The translations under genes were made by a program, and so were the position numbers. A DNA stretch of 64,000 nucleotides from Candidatus Villigracilis affinis (GTDB lineage Bacteria > Chloroflexota > Anaerolineae > Anaerolineales > Villigracilaceae). Shown in pieces: positions 51,716 to 60,195 of the stretch (its first letter is position 1; every line of letters begins with the position of its first letter). The stretch is taken from assembly GCA_016718275.1 (NCBI GenBank), contig JADKEA010000005.1:124001-188000 (forward strand). The letters are read 5' to 3'. The notes beneath the pieces were generated by a model. That model was not told the origin of the DNA and made no database searches. It was given only the letters and a program-made list of their open reading frames with translations.

Positions 51716-53232
51716 ACCTTTTGAATTTTATCTGGATGATTACGATCCCGCTGATTGCCTCGCCCGTGGTGTATTTGTCCGGGCGGCTGGGGACACATGA
51801 AGTTGTTCTTCAGCGTCGTTCCTATCTCGTGCGTGGACTAGCCCTGCTGGCGATTTTGCTCGCATGGGTTCCCTTTGTCTTTTCCGTTCGAACCTTTCTT
51901 ACAGGCGGCCTGCTCGAATTCAACATTGAATCCATCTGGCTGCGCGTGGATGGGATCAGTCTGCTTGTGGCGGCGATGGTGCTCGTGCTTGGGACGATGG
52001 TGATCCTGTTCTCAGGCCCGTACATGGCTGGTGAAGTGGGCGAGGAAAAATACTATGCCATGCTCCTGGCGATGATCGGATTGATGATCGGCCTCGCCTG
52101 TGCAGACGACCTGTTTAATCTTTGGGTGTGGTTCGAAGGCATGGCAGTTTCATCATATTTGCTGGTGGCTTTTTATCGTGAACAACCTGCCTCCCTCGAA
52201 GCGGGGATGAAATATCTCGTGCAAAGTGCAGTGGGTTCGGTGCTCGTACTGTTGGGTGTGGCTCTGGTTTTAGCCAATGCCGGGACGTTGGATATGTCCG
52301 GGATTCACGAAGCAATCAGTAGGTCTGAAGTGAACCGCTGGGCGTTGCTTGGTGCGGGCGCTTTGTTCGTCATCGGCTTCGGGGTGAAAGTGGCAATCGT
52401 TCCGCTGCACACCTGGCTGCCCGATGCACATTCGCAGGCGCCGAGCGGAATCAGCGCGATGCTTTCGGGTGTGGTCATCGAAGCTGGGTTGATCGCGATG
52501 CTGCGCGCGCTTTCAGTGCTACCAGGTTTTTCGATCTCATGGGGCATCCTGTTCATGTCGTTTGGTGCATTGAATATTCTGTATGGTAATTTGCTGGCGT
52601 TGCGACAGACGATGGTGAAACGCCTGCTTGCGTATTCGAGTCTGAGTCACATCGGTTACATTTTGCTGGGGTTGGGTGTGGCGTTTTATTCCGGTGCCGA
52701 GCTTGGAGCGCAGGGTGCATTCTTTCATTTGTTCACGCACATGCTGATGAAGGGTCTGGCGTTTCTGGCAGTTGGCGCGTTGATCTATGGCATGTTCCTG
52801 CAGAACGACTCGCACGCCTCCCTGAAAGTGACCGACCTTGCTGGTGCCGCGCAGAAATATCCGCTGGTTGCATTGGCGTTCAGCATTGCAGTGCTGGCAC
52901 TGGGTGGCCTGCCGCCATTGGCTGGCTTCATGTCGAAATGGCAGATTTTTGTAGCAGGGTTTCAAGTTCAAAATAATTGGGTCACTGCGCTGATGATCTT
53001 TATGGCGCTCAATAGTGTGCTTTCACTGGCCTATTACGCGCCGCTGGTCAATTTGATGTATCGTAAATCACCCTCCGAGCAGGTGCTGGCGGGCAAGCCT
53101 TTGCCGATGGCAATTACCCTGCCATTGTTGCTCATGATGCTTGCGGTCATTGTTTTGGGCTTTGTGCCTCAGCTGATGAATTGGGTCACCGCTCCTGCGG
53201 CGCAAACTTTCATCGCAATGTTTGGAAGATAA
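51712..53232 (+). CDS. Hydrogenase antiporter-like subunit, NuoM/NuoN/HyfF-like
   Basis: A 506-residue second antiporter-like subunit. LWVWFEGMAVSSYLLVAFY (Glu on TM5), VPLHTWLPDAHSQAPSGISAMLSG and KRLLAYSSLSHIGYI are family landmarks. ATG 51712 follows GGGGGAG; the longer frame from 51643 reads inside the previous gene. Two such pumps in the operon resemble group 4 and Mrp-related complexes. Confidence 0.9.
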   Translation: MNLLNFIWMITIPLIASPVVYLSGRLGTHEVVLQRRSYLVRGLALLAILLAWVPFVFSVRTFLTGGLLEFNIESIWLRVDGISLLVAAMVLVLGTMVILFSGPYMAGEVGEEKYYAMLLAMIGLMIGLACADDLFNLWVWFEGMAVSSYLLVAFYREQPASLEAGMKYLVQSAVGSVLVLLGVALVLANAGTLDMSGIHEAISRSEVNRWALLGAGALFVIGFGVKVAIVPLHTWLPDAHSQAPSGISAMLSGVVIEAGLIAMLRALSVLPGFSISWGILFMSFGALNILYGNLLALRQTMVKRLLAYSSLSHIGYILLGLGVAFYSGAELGAQGAFFHLFTHMLMKGLAFLAVGALIYGMFLQNDSHASLKVTDLAGAAQKYPLVALAFSIAVLALGGLPPLAGFMSKWQIFVAGFQVQNNWVTALMIFMALNSVLSLAYYAPLVNLMYRKSPSEQVLAGKPLPMAITLPLLLMMLAVIVLGFVPQLMNWVTAPAAQTFIAMFGR

Positions 53233-53235
53233 GCC

Positions 53236-53550
53236 ATGAATAATTTTATTCTTACTCCCGTATTTGCCTTTCTGATCTATTTTCTGGTTGTTTCCGCAGC
53301 TTCAGGGCTGGGGCGATTGTTTTCAGCAAGAGGCCGCAAATCCCAGTTCAAATCGGAGCCCTACGCAAGCGGAGAGGATTATGACCCCGTACCCGCCGCG
53401 CCGGGCTATCGTCAATTCTTTGTGATCGCGTTGTTCTTTGCGGTCTTGCATTTGGGAATCATCATGATCGGCAGCAGTGACCTTTCTTCTGTCACAGGTA
53501 TTTATTTGCTGGGGCTGATCCTTGCCCTGGTCGCTTTAATCCTTGGATGA
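53236..53550 (+). CDS. Hydrogenase membrane subunit, NuoA-like
   Basis: A 104-residue protein with three membrane segments and the YASGEDYDP loop that matches the NuoA ESGxxP-like segment. NuoA-like subunits are not present in formate hydrogenlyase-3, so this places the complex closer to complex I. It starts 3 nt after the previous stop. Confidence 0.72.
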   Translation: MNNFILTPVFAFLIYFLVVSAASGLGRLFSARGRKSQFKSEPYASGEDYDPVPAAPGYRQFFVIALFFAVLHLGIIMIGSSDLSSVTGIYLLGLILALVALILG

Positions 53551-53557
53551 AAGTTTG

Positions 53558-53590
53558 AGACCCTAAAGGTTTTTAAAACCTTTAGGGTCT
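53558..53590. repeat. Perfect palindrome in the hydrogenase operon
   Basis: AGACCCTAAAGGTTTT, a single T, then the exact complement. It occupies the only long gap in the operon (53551-53606); other junctions overlap or are a few bases. Confidence 0.8.
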
Positions 53591-53606
53591 GGATAAAGGT
53601 AAAACC

Positions 53607-54116
53607 ATGAATAAAAACAATGAGCAATTCTGGAAACAGATCATCAAAAAAGTCCGCACTTGGGCGCGGCTGAATTCCATCTGGGCTGTGCATTTCAATA
53701 GCGGATCGTGCAATGGCTGTGACATCGAGATCCTTGCCACACTGACCCCGCGTTACGATGTGGAACGTTTCGGCATTAAGCTGGAGGGCAGTCCCCGACA
53801 TGCGGATGTGTTGATCGTGACTGGACCAGTTACACGTCAGGCAAGGGAGCGTTTGATCCGCACCTATGAGCAGATGCCCGAGCCGAAGTTCGTCATCTCG
53901 GTGGGGTCTTGCAGCATCTCGGGCGGCGTCTTCGAAGGTTGTTACAACGTCGGCGGTTCGGTGGATGAGGTCATCCCAGTGGATGTTTATATCCCGGGTT
54001 GTCCGCCGCGCCCTGAGGCGATCATTGATGGCATTGTTCAATTGCTTGCCAGCCTAAAGGGCGACGAGCCGCGCAAAATGGCAAGGCCGGTCAATGTAGA
54101 GGAGATCCCCGCATGA
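53607..54116 (+). CDS. [NiFe]-hydrogenase small subunit / NuoB-like
   Basis: A 169-residue NuoB/HyfI/EchC-type subunit with the proximal [4Fe-4S] ligands: CNGC, then SVGSCSISGG and the PGCPP motif. It hands electrons between the ferredoxin-like subunit and the nickel site. Overlaps the large subunit gene by four bases. Confidence 0.88.
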   Translation: MNKNNEQFWKQIIKKVRTWARLNSIWAVHFNSGSCNGCDIEILATLTPRYDVERFGIKLEGSPRHADVLIVTGPVTRQARERLIRTYEQMPEPKFVISVGSCSISGGVFEGCYNVGGSVDEVIPVDVYIPGCPPRPEAIIDGIVQLLASLKGDEPRKMARPVNVEEIPA

Positions 54117-55786
54117 ACATCGAACAAACTTTAAAGGACGCCGAGCAGTTTCTTGCTCCATGGTGCAAGGAGACATTTCACCCTGAGGTGAACCGTTTGG
54201 ATGTGGCGATTCAAGTGGATGACCTGCGCGCCGCAGTCGGTGCCTTGCTGGCCGCTCGCTGGGGTTATTTATCTGCGGTCACTGGAACAGACCTCGGAAT
54301 TGAAGTCGGTCAATTGGAGGCGCTCTATCATTTTTGCAACGGCCCTGCGATTACCTCATTACGAATCCATTTACCTCGTGAATCCGATGCCTGCCTGCCA
54401 AGCATCGCGGATATCATCCCATCTGCATCGTTCTTTGAACGCGAGTTGCAGGAAATGTTGGGCTTTGCTTTTAGCGGATCAAAAGTGAGTGAGCGCCTTT
54501 TTCTACCAGATGACTGGCCCGAAAAGGTGTATCCGCTTCGAGCGGATTTTTCAATCGAGCAAGCCGCGCCGGTAGCGGGTCGCCGCGCCGACGAATTGCC
54601 TGAGCAGGGAGTGGTCGGCGGAAACACATTCGTAATCCCCATTGGCCCGCAGCATCCTGCACTCAAGGAGCCTGGCCACTTTGAATTTACGGTGGACGGA
54701 GAAATTGTCACCGCAGCCAAAATGCGGCTCGGATATGCACACCGCGGAATCGAAAAAGCCGCCGAAAGCCGCAACTGGATCCAGAACCTGTATCTCTTCG
54801 AAAGGATCTGCGGGATCTGTTCGCACACACACGCAATGGCTTACAGCCTCGGTGTTGAAAAACTGGCGCAGGTGGAAGCTCCGCCGCGTGCGCAGGCGAT
54901 CCGTGAATTGATCGCGGGATTGGAACGTGTTCACAGTCATTTATTGTGGCTCGGTGTGGCCGCACACGAAGCGGGCTTTGATACCTTGTTCATGTACTCG
55001 TGGCGTGACCGCGAAACTGTGATGAATCTACTTGAGCAGATCACTGGCAACCGTGTCAATTATTCTGCGAATGTATTAGGCGGCGTGAAATGTGACATTG
55101 GTGCCGAACAAGCCAAAGCCGTCAAAGAAGGACTTACCTATCTCGAAACACGCATTCGCCATTATCTTGAAGTGGTGACGACAGATGCGATGTTCCTGAA
55201 TCGTACCCGCGGCATCGGCACCATCTCTCGGGATGAAGCGGAAAAATTCGGTCTGCTTGGCCCAACTGCGCGCGCTTCCGGGCTGTCGCGCGATGTGCGC
55301 CTCGAAGCGCCTTATGGTGCGTATCATCATTTCCCTGTCAGCCTCGTGATGGAAACCAATGGCGATTTGGAAGCCCGCTGTGTCGTCCGTTTGAAGGAAT
55401 TGCTGGTTTCATGTTTCACCATGCGCACGATCGTCGATAACCTGCCTGAAGGTCCGCTGACAACCCGTATGCCGCGCAAGATTCCCGCCGGGGAAACCGT
55501 TTCCCGCATCGAAGCGCCGCGCGGAGAATTGTTCTATTACATTAAGAGCAAGGGTGGGGAAAACCCCGCGCGAGTTCACATCCGCACACCCAGCCTATGT
55601 AACTGGGTCTCTGTGCTCGAAAAAGCGGTGGGGCATCAACTGGCCGATGTGCCCATGTTGATCGCTGGCATGGACCCGTGTTTTTCATGCAATGACCGCG
55701 TTGTCACCGTCAATCGTCCCAGCACCAATGAGACCTGGTCCTGGAAACAGTTACGCGAGTATGGAATCGAATTTTACAAACGATGA
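54113..55786 (+). CDS. [NiFe]-hydrogenase large subunit with fused NuoC domain (HyfG-like)
   Basis: A 557-residue fusion: residues about 1-150 are NuoC-like; then a group 4 [NiFe] large subunit. Both nickel-binding CxxC motifs are intact: L1 ERICGICSHTH (about residues 230-240) and L2 DPCFSCNDR (about 521-529), so it should be catalytic rather than a complex I NuoD. A 28-residue tail after DPCFSCNDR is consistent with a maturation-protease substrate, and a protease gene lies in the operon. Confidence 0.9.
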   Translation: MNIEQTLKDAEQFLAPWCKETFHPEVNRLDVAIQVDDLRAAVGALLAARWGYLSAVTGTDLGIEVGQLEALYHFCNGPAITSLRIHLPRESDACLPSIADIIPSASFFERELQEMLGFAFSGSKVSERLFLPDDWPEKVYPLRADFSIEQAAPVAGRRADELPEQGVVGGNTFVIPIGPQHPALKEPGHFEFTVDGEIVTAAKMRLGYAHRGIEKAAESRNWIQNLYLFERICGICSHTHAMAYSLGVEKLAQVEAPPRAQAIRELIAGLERVHSHLLWLGVAAHEAGFDTLFMYSWRDRETVMNLLEQITGNRVNYSANVLGGVKCDIGAEQAKAVKEGLTYLETRIRHYLEVVTTDAMFLNRTRGIGTISRDEAEKFGLLGPTARASGLSRDVRLEAPYGAYHHFPVSLVMETNGDLEARCVVRLKELLVSCFTMRTIVDNLPEGPLTTRMPRKIPAGETVSRIEAPRGELFYYIKSKGGENPARVHIRTPSLCNWVSVLEKAVGHQLADVPMLIAGMDPCFSCNDRVVTVNRPSTNETWSWKQLREYGIEFYKR

Positions 55787-56706
55787 ACACACTTACCCCT
55801 CTCATTACTCTCCTGATCTTTCCCGCCGGGTTAACGTTGATTTTGGTTGGCATGTTTTACGAATGGGTTGACCGCAAGCTGGTGGCTCGTTTTCAAAACC
55901 GCATCGGTCCGCGCTGGTTTCAGCCCTTTGCAGACGCGGTCAAGTTGTTTGCGAAGGAACAGATCACGCCCGCCATTGTGAATCCGTACCTGTTTTTTGG
56001 ATTGCCCGTCGCCGCGCTTGCGGGTGCGTTGACATCCGCCTTGTACGTGCCATTAATGGGATTAACACCCGCTTCCAACTTCCCCGGTGATTTGATCGTG
56101 ACCATTTACCTGCTCAGCCTGCCGACCATGTGTGTGGGCCTGGCTGGTTGGAACAACAGCGGCCGCTTTTCACTGATCGGTGCCACGCGCACCCTGACGC
56201 AGTTGTTTGCCTATGAAGCGCCTTTTTTGTTGGCGCTGTTGGGTCCAGCGCTGGTGGCTGGCAGCTGGCAGATCAACACCATCAATCGATTTACCCAAGA
56301 TCATTGGCTTATCCTCACCCAGCCTGTTGGGTTTATCGTGGCGTTGATCGGTTTGATGGGCAAGCTCGAACTGCCTCCATTTGATGCTCCCGAAGCAGAA
56401 ACCGAGATCGTCGCTGGCGCGCTCACCGAATACAGCGGACGCGGCCTTGCCATGTTCAAGATCGGCAAATCAGTGGAGTTGATCGTTGGTTTGTGTCTTG
56501 TAGCTTCTTTCTATCTGGGCGGGTTGAATGGTGTTCCGTCGTTCCTGTTCAAAACGCTGATTCTGCTCCTGGGCATGACCATGCTTCAGTCATTGTTGAC
56601 CCGTCTGCGCATCGACCAGACCGTCGGGCTTTGGTGGCGCTTTGGTGCTATATTGGTATTGGCGCAGCTTCTTGTCATCATTTTAGTGAAAGGATTCCTG
56701 CCATGA
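55783..56706 (+). CDS. Hydrogenase membrane anchor subunit, NuoH/HyfC-like
   Basis: A 307-residue membrane protein with eight segments. EWVDRKLVARFQNRIGPRWFQPFADAVKLFAKEQ is the signature loop of NuoH/HyfC, and ELPPFDAPEAETEIVAG is the conserved E-channel/quinone-loop block. It anchors the peripheral hydrogenase to the pumps. Overlaps both neighbours by four bases. Confidence 0.9.
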   Translation: MNTLTPLITLLIFPAGLTLILVGMFYEWVDRKLVARFQNRIGPRWFQPFADAVKLFAKEQITPAIVNPYLFFGLPVAALAGALTSALYVPLMGLTPASNFPGDLIVTIYLLSLPTMCVGLAGWNNSGRFSLIGATRTLTQLFAYEAPFLLALLGPALVAGSWQINTINRFTQDHWLILTQPVGFIVALIGLMGKLELPPFDAPEAETEIVAGALTEYSGRGLAMFKIGKSVELIVGLCLVASFYLGGLNGVPSFLFKTLILLLGMTMLQSLLTRLRIDQTVGLWWRFGAILVLAQLLVIILVKGFLP

Positions 56707-57134
56707 AGATCGGAACCATGCTCAAGGATATCGTCGCGTCGTTTTTCAAAAAGACAAGTACGCAGCTGTATCCGTTCGAAAAGACCCGCGCGCCTGAGCG
56801 GTATCGCGGCAACCTGTTCTACGACCCATCTGCCTGTACGGGCTGCTGCCTGTGTGTAAAGGATTGTCCATCCAAGGCGATTGAACTGGTCACGCTTGAC
56901 CGCGCCGCCAAAAGATTTGTTCTGAAATATCACATGGACCAGTGTATTTACTGTGGCCAATGTGCTGTGAATTGCAAATTCAAATGTATGGGTATGACCA
57001 GCCAGGATTGGGAACACGCAGCTCTCAATAAAAAGGAATTTACGGTGTACTATGGAAAAGATGAAGATATCAAACAACTCTTGGAAAACGTCTCTAAACC
57101 AGCTGCTGAACCAGTTGACAAACCGATTGGGTGA
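56703..57134 (+). CDS. Hydrogenase ferredoxin-like subunit, NuoI/HyfH-like
   Basis: A 143-residue protein with two [4Fe-4S] motifs: CTGCCLCVKDCP and CIYCGQCAVNC. It links ferredoxin or another donor to the NuoB-like cluster. ATG 56703; a longer frame from 56493 lies inside the NuoH-like gene. Confidence 0.87.
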   Translation: MKIGTMLKDIVASFFKKTSTQLYPFEKTRAPERYRGNLFYDPSACTGCCLCVKDCPSKAIELVTLDRAAKRFVLKYHMDQCIYCGQCAVNCKFKCMGMTSQDWEHAALNKKEFTVYYGKDEDIKQLLENVSKPAAEPVDKPIG

Positions 57135-57603
57135 TCTGCCGCGCGTGGCAGTGGTGGGGATTGGGAATCCGCTCCGCAATGACGATGGCGCGGGCATTCT
57201 CGTTGCGCGCGAATTGACTCGCCGTGAGCATGTGGCTGGGATGAATCATGTCCTCGTGATTCAGGCGGGCCATGCCCCCGAAAATGTGACAGGTGAACTG
57301 CGTGAATTCGCCCCCAATCTGGTTTTGTTGGTGGATGCTGCCGAAATGCGGGATGTCCCTGGCGCGATCTGTTGGGTGCCGATACAAGCCATCGAAGGCA
57401 TGAGTGCCTCCACGCATAGTCTGCCGCTTTCCATGCTGGCCCGCTACCTGACTTTGGAACTTCATTGTGATGTAGCTTTGATCGGTATTCAGCCGAAATC
57501 GAACGACGTCGGTGAGATCGTAAGCGCGGAAGTTCAAGCCGCCGTGAATGAGATCGTCAACGAAATGTGCGATGCCTGTCTTGTAAAAAAGCCAGCCTAT
57601 TAA
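57052..57603 (+). CDS. Hydrogenase maturation protease (HyaD/HycI-like)
   Basis: A 183-residue endopeptidase with GIGNPLRNDDG (nickel-binding Asp region), VDAAEMRDVPG and THSLPLSML, as in HycI/HyaD. It would cut the large-subunit tail after nickel insertion. Its start (57052 or 57061) lies 83 or 74 nt inside the ferredoxin-subunit gene; internal Met codons are absent before the conserved core, so the overlap is probably real. Confidence 0.85.
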   Translation: MEKMKISNNSWKTSLNQLLNQLTNRLGDLPRVAVVGIGNPLRNDDGAGILVARELTRREHVAGMNHVLVIQAGHAPENVTGELREFAPNLVLLVDAAEMRDVPGAICWVPIQAIEGMSASTHSLPLSMLARYLTLELHCDVALIGIQPKSNDVGEIVSAEVQAAVNEIVNEMCDACLVKKPAY

Positions 57604-57657
57604 TCGTAGGTCAAGCTTTAAGCTTGACGAAAACAGACGGGCATATAAGCCCGCCCT
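57604..57657. repeat. Composite palindromic element
   Basis: A GTAGG/CCTAC-type outer pair encloses two hairpins, GTCAAGCTT-TA-AGCTTGAC and CGGGC-ATATAA-GCCCG. It directly follows the hydrogenase operon. Confidence 0.55.
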
Positions 57658-57701
57658 ACGAAAGCAGCCGACGCAAATTAATTTGCGTCGGCTGCTTTCG
57701 T
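57658..57701. terminator. 44-nt perfect palindrome, probable bidirectional terminator
   Basis: Two 22-nt arms starting ACGAAAGCAGCCGACGCAAA are exactly complementary with no spacer. It lies between the hydrogenase operon (+) and the FKBP gene (-); short T-rich ends are present but no long tract. Confidence 0.65.
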
Positions 57702-57737
57702 TCAAACTCTTTCGCGAAAATTCGCGCGGCGAATTTT

Positions 57738-58073
57738 TTACTGCACCGAAACCAATTCCACATCGAAAACCAGTGTGGCATTGGGAGGAATGACCCCGCC
57801 TGCGCCTCTTTCACCGTAGGCCAGATCCGGTGGAATGATCAACTGTGCCTTGCCGCCGACCTTCATCAGCGCGATCCCCTCGTCCCAGCCTTTGATGACG
57901 TTGCCGCGCCCAAGCGGAAATGTGATCGGCTCCCCGCGCGGGATGGAGCTGTCGAACACTTTACCATCCTGAAATTTACCCGTGTAATGCACGCTGACGG
58001 ATTTTCCTGCCACCGCCTGTGCGCCTGTGCCTGCCTCGATCTCAATATATTCCAATCCACTTTGTGTTTTCAT
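57738..58073 (-). CDS. FKBP-type peptidyl-prolyl isomerase
   Basis: A 111-residue single FKBP domain: VSVHYTGKFQDGKVFDSS, VIKGWDEGIALMKVGGKA, PPDLAYGERGAGGVIPPNATL. Catalyses proline isomerisation during folding. ATG 58073 follows AGGAG by 5 nt; an upstream ATG at 58103 is less likely. Confidence 0.93.
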   Translation of the reverse strand: MKTQSGLEYIEIEAGTGAQAVAGKSVSVHYTGKFQDGKVFDSSIPRGEPITFPLGRGNVIKGWDEGIALMKVGGKAQLIIPPDLAYGERGAGGVIPPNATLVFDVELVSVQ

Positions 58074-58172
58074 GTTTCTCCTGAAGAATGAAATTTTTGG
58101 CAATTGTACCCGTTCTTGTCAGGTTGCGGATTTCAGCCTATACTTTGAAAAATTTCAGCCGAGGAGATGTCT

Positions 58173-58610
58173 ATGTCCACAGTGCGCGATATGATCCGTA
58201 AGAAGGGGAGCGAAGTTTTCTCCATCCTCCCTGATGCAACCGTGTACGCTGCGCTTGTAATGATGGCAAAACATAACACGGGTGCCTTGATGGTATTAAG
58301 CGGGAAAAAAGTGGAGGGAATTCTTTCCGAACGTGACTGCGTGCGAAGGCTGGATCTGGAAGGCAAGACCGCCAAAGAAACAAGGGTCCGCGACATCATG
58401 ACCTCAAAAGTGGTTTACGTGGAGGCGGGTCAGCCCCTTGAAGAATGCATGGCGTTGATGATCGACAAGAACATTCGCCACCTGCCTGTATTTGACGGCA
58501 CGGATCTGCTCGGCCTCATCTCCGTCCGCGATGTGCTGAAGGAAGTGGTGGATGTGCAGCAATTCCTTATCTCCCAACTTGAACATTACATCACCGGTGG
58601 TGGGCGCTGA
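58173..58610 (+). CDS. Tandem CBS-domain protein
   Basis: A 145-residue protein made of two CBS motifs (about residues 8-60 and 72-125), with GILSERDCVR and GLISVRDVLKE repeats. CBS pairs bind adenosine nucleotides and tune partner activity. GAGGAG lies 6 nt before ATG 58173; the in-frame ATG at 58167 directly abuts it. It starts 2 nt before the amidase-gene spacing end and may be cotranscribed with it. Confidence 0.9.
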   Translation: MSTVRDMIRKKGSEVFSILPDATVYAALVMMAKHNTGALMVLSGKKVEGILSERDCVRRLDLEGKTAKETRVRDIMTSKVVYVEAGQPLEECMALMIDKNIRHLPVFDGTDLLGLISVRDVLKEVVDVQQFLISQLEHYITGGGR

Positions 58611-58611
58611 T

Positions 58612-60108
58612 ATGCAGGAACAGACCATTTCAGAACTGCAAAAGAAAATGACCTCAGGTGAGTTGACTTCACGTCAACTCACCGAATTGTTTCTGGAGCG
58701 GATCGATTCCGTCGACCGCAGCGGACCGAAATTGAATTCCGTCATCGAAACGAATCCAGACGCCTTGTCCATCGCTTCCACACTTGACGAGGAGCGGCGT
58801 GCTGGCAAAGTGCGGAGTCAGCTCCACGGTATTCCCATCCTAATCAAAGACAATATCGACACCCGCGACCGAATGCAAACCACTGCAGGTTCGCTTGCGT
58901 TGGAAGGTCACATCGCCCCGCGTGACGCCTTCATCGTCAAACAGCTTCGCAAGGCAGGGGCGATCATTCTCGGCAAAACCAATTTGAGCGAGTGGGCCAA
59001 TTTCCGCGGCAGACGTTCCATCAGTGGATGGTCGTCACGGGGTGGATTGACGCACAATCCCTATGCGTTGGATCGCTCTGCCTGCGGGTCATCTTCTGGT
59101 TCGGGCGCGGCAACGGCGGCGAATCTTTGCGCGGCATCGGTCGGCACTGAAACCGATGGCTCGGTCATCTGCCCCGCGCAGACGAATGGTATCGTGGGCA
59201 TCAAACCCACGCTGGGCCTGCTTAGCCGCAGCGGAATCATTCCCATCGCGCACAGTCAGGACACGGCTGGTCCAATGGCAAGGACTGTCGCAGATGCGGC
59301 GATTCTCCTCGGGGCCATGACAGGCACGGATGAGAAAGACCCGTCCACTAAGCGTGGATCAAAGCACATCGTGAAGGATTATTCCAAATTCCTCGATCCA
59401 AATGGATTGAAAGGCGCGCGCATCGGCGTGGCACGCAACATGTGTGGAACCGATGCCCGTATCATCAAAATTTTTGAAGCCAGTATTGAAGCGATGAAAC
59501 AGCAGGGCGCGGTCATCGTTGACCCTGCGAATGTGCTGAACTTCAACAAATTCGGCGCCACTGAAGTGGAAGTGCTGCACTACGAATTCAAAGCAGATTT
59601 GAACAAGTATCTCGCTGGCTCGAATTCGAAATTGAAGACGATGGCCGAGATTATCAAGTTCAACGAAGAAAACAAAACGCGTGTGCTGCAATACTTTGGG
59701 CAGGAGCACATGCTTGCGGCGCAGGAAAAAGGCAGTTTGCGTGACAAAAAATATCGCGAAGCGCTTGCTAAAAATCTTTTACTCACCCGCAAAAACGGAA
59801 TCGATGCCGCGCTGAAAAAATATAAACTTGATGCGATCATCGTCCCATCAGGCGGCCCCGCGTGGATGATTGACCTTGCCAACGGCGACTCGACCAACTG
59901 GGATATGGAAAGCACATCGCCCGCGGCCGTTGCGGGATATCCGCATATCACTGTGCCTGCGGGCTATATCTTCGGTTTGCCTGTGGGTATTTCGTTTTTC
60001 TCAACCGCCTGGCAGGAACCCACCCTCATCAAACTGGCCTACGCCTTCGAGCAAGCCACCAAAGTACGCAAACCTCCACAGTTTTTGGCAACTGCATTTG
60101 GCGATTAG
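58612..60108 (+). CDS. Amidase (amidase signature family)
   Basis: A 498-residue amidase. The Ser-cisSer-Lys triad is visible: Lys in ILIKDNID, the cis-Ser in CGSSSGSGAA, the nucleophile in TETDGSVICPA. Substrates of this family range from aryl amides to glutamyl-tRNA; the GatA partners are absent, so it is a stand-alone amidase. ATG 58612 is 1 nt after the CBS stop; ribosome site weak. Confidence 0.9.
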   Translation: MQEQTISELQKKMTSGELTSRQLTELFLERIDSVDRSGPKLNSVIETNPDALSIASTLDEERRAGKVRSQLHGIPILIKDNIDTRDRMQTTAGSLALEGHIAPRDAFIVKQLRKAGAIILGKTNLSEWANFRGRRSISGWSSRGGLTHNPYALDRSACGSSSGSGAATAANLCAASVGTETDGSVICPAQTNGIVGIKPTLGLLSRSGIIPIAHSQDTAGPMARTVADAAILLGAMTGTDEKDPSTKRGSKHIVKDYSKFLDPNGLKGARIGVARNMCGTDARIIKIFEASIEAMKQQGAVIVDPANVLNFNKFGATEVEVLHYEFKADLNKYLAGSNSKLKTMAEIIKFNEENKTRVLQYFGQEHMLAAQEKGSLRDKKYREALAKNLLLTRKNGIDAALKKYKLDAIIVPSGGPAWMIDLANGDSTNWDMESTSPAAVAGYPHITVPAGYIFGLPVGISFFSTAWQEPTLIKLAYAFEQATKVRKPPQFLATAFGD

Positions 60109-60195
60109 CGATCGGTGATTTGCTGCGAAACGATCCACTTTCCACTCTCACTTTCTATTCTTTCTTCTTTCATCCTCCAAAAGGTCTCTTCCCCC

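Noticed and set aside
54113..55786. Respiratory complex I NuoCD
   Set aside because: Both nickel-binding CxxC motifs are intact and a maturation protease follows, so it is a [NiFe] hydrogenase large subunit.
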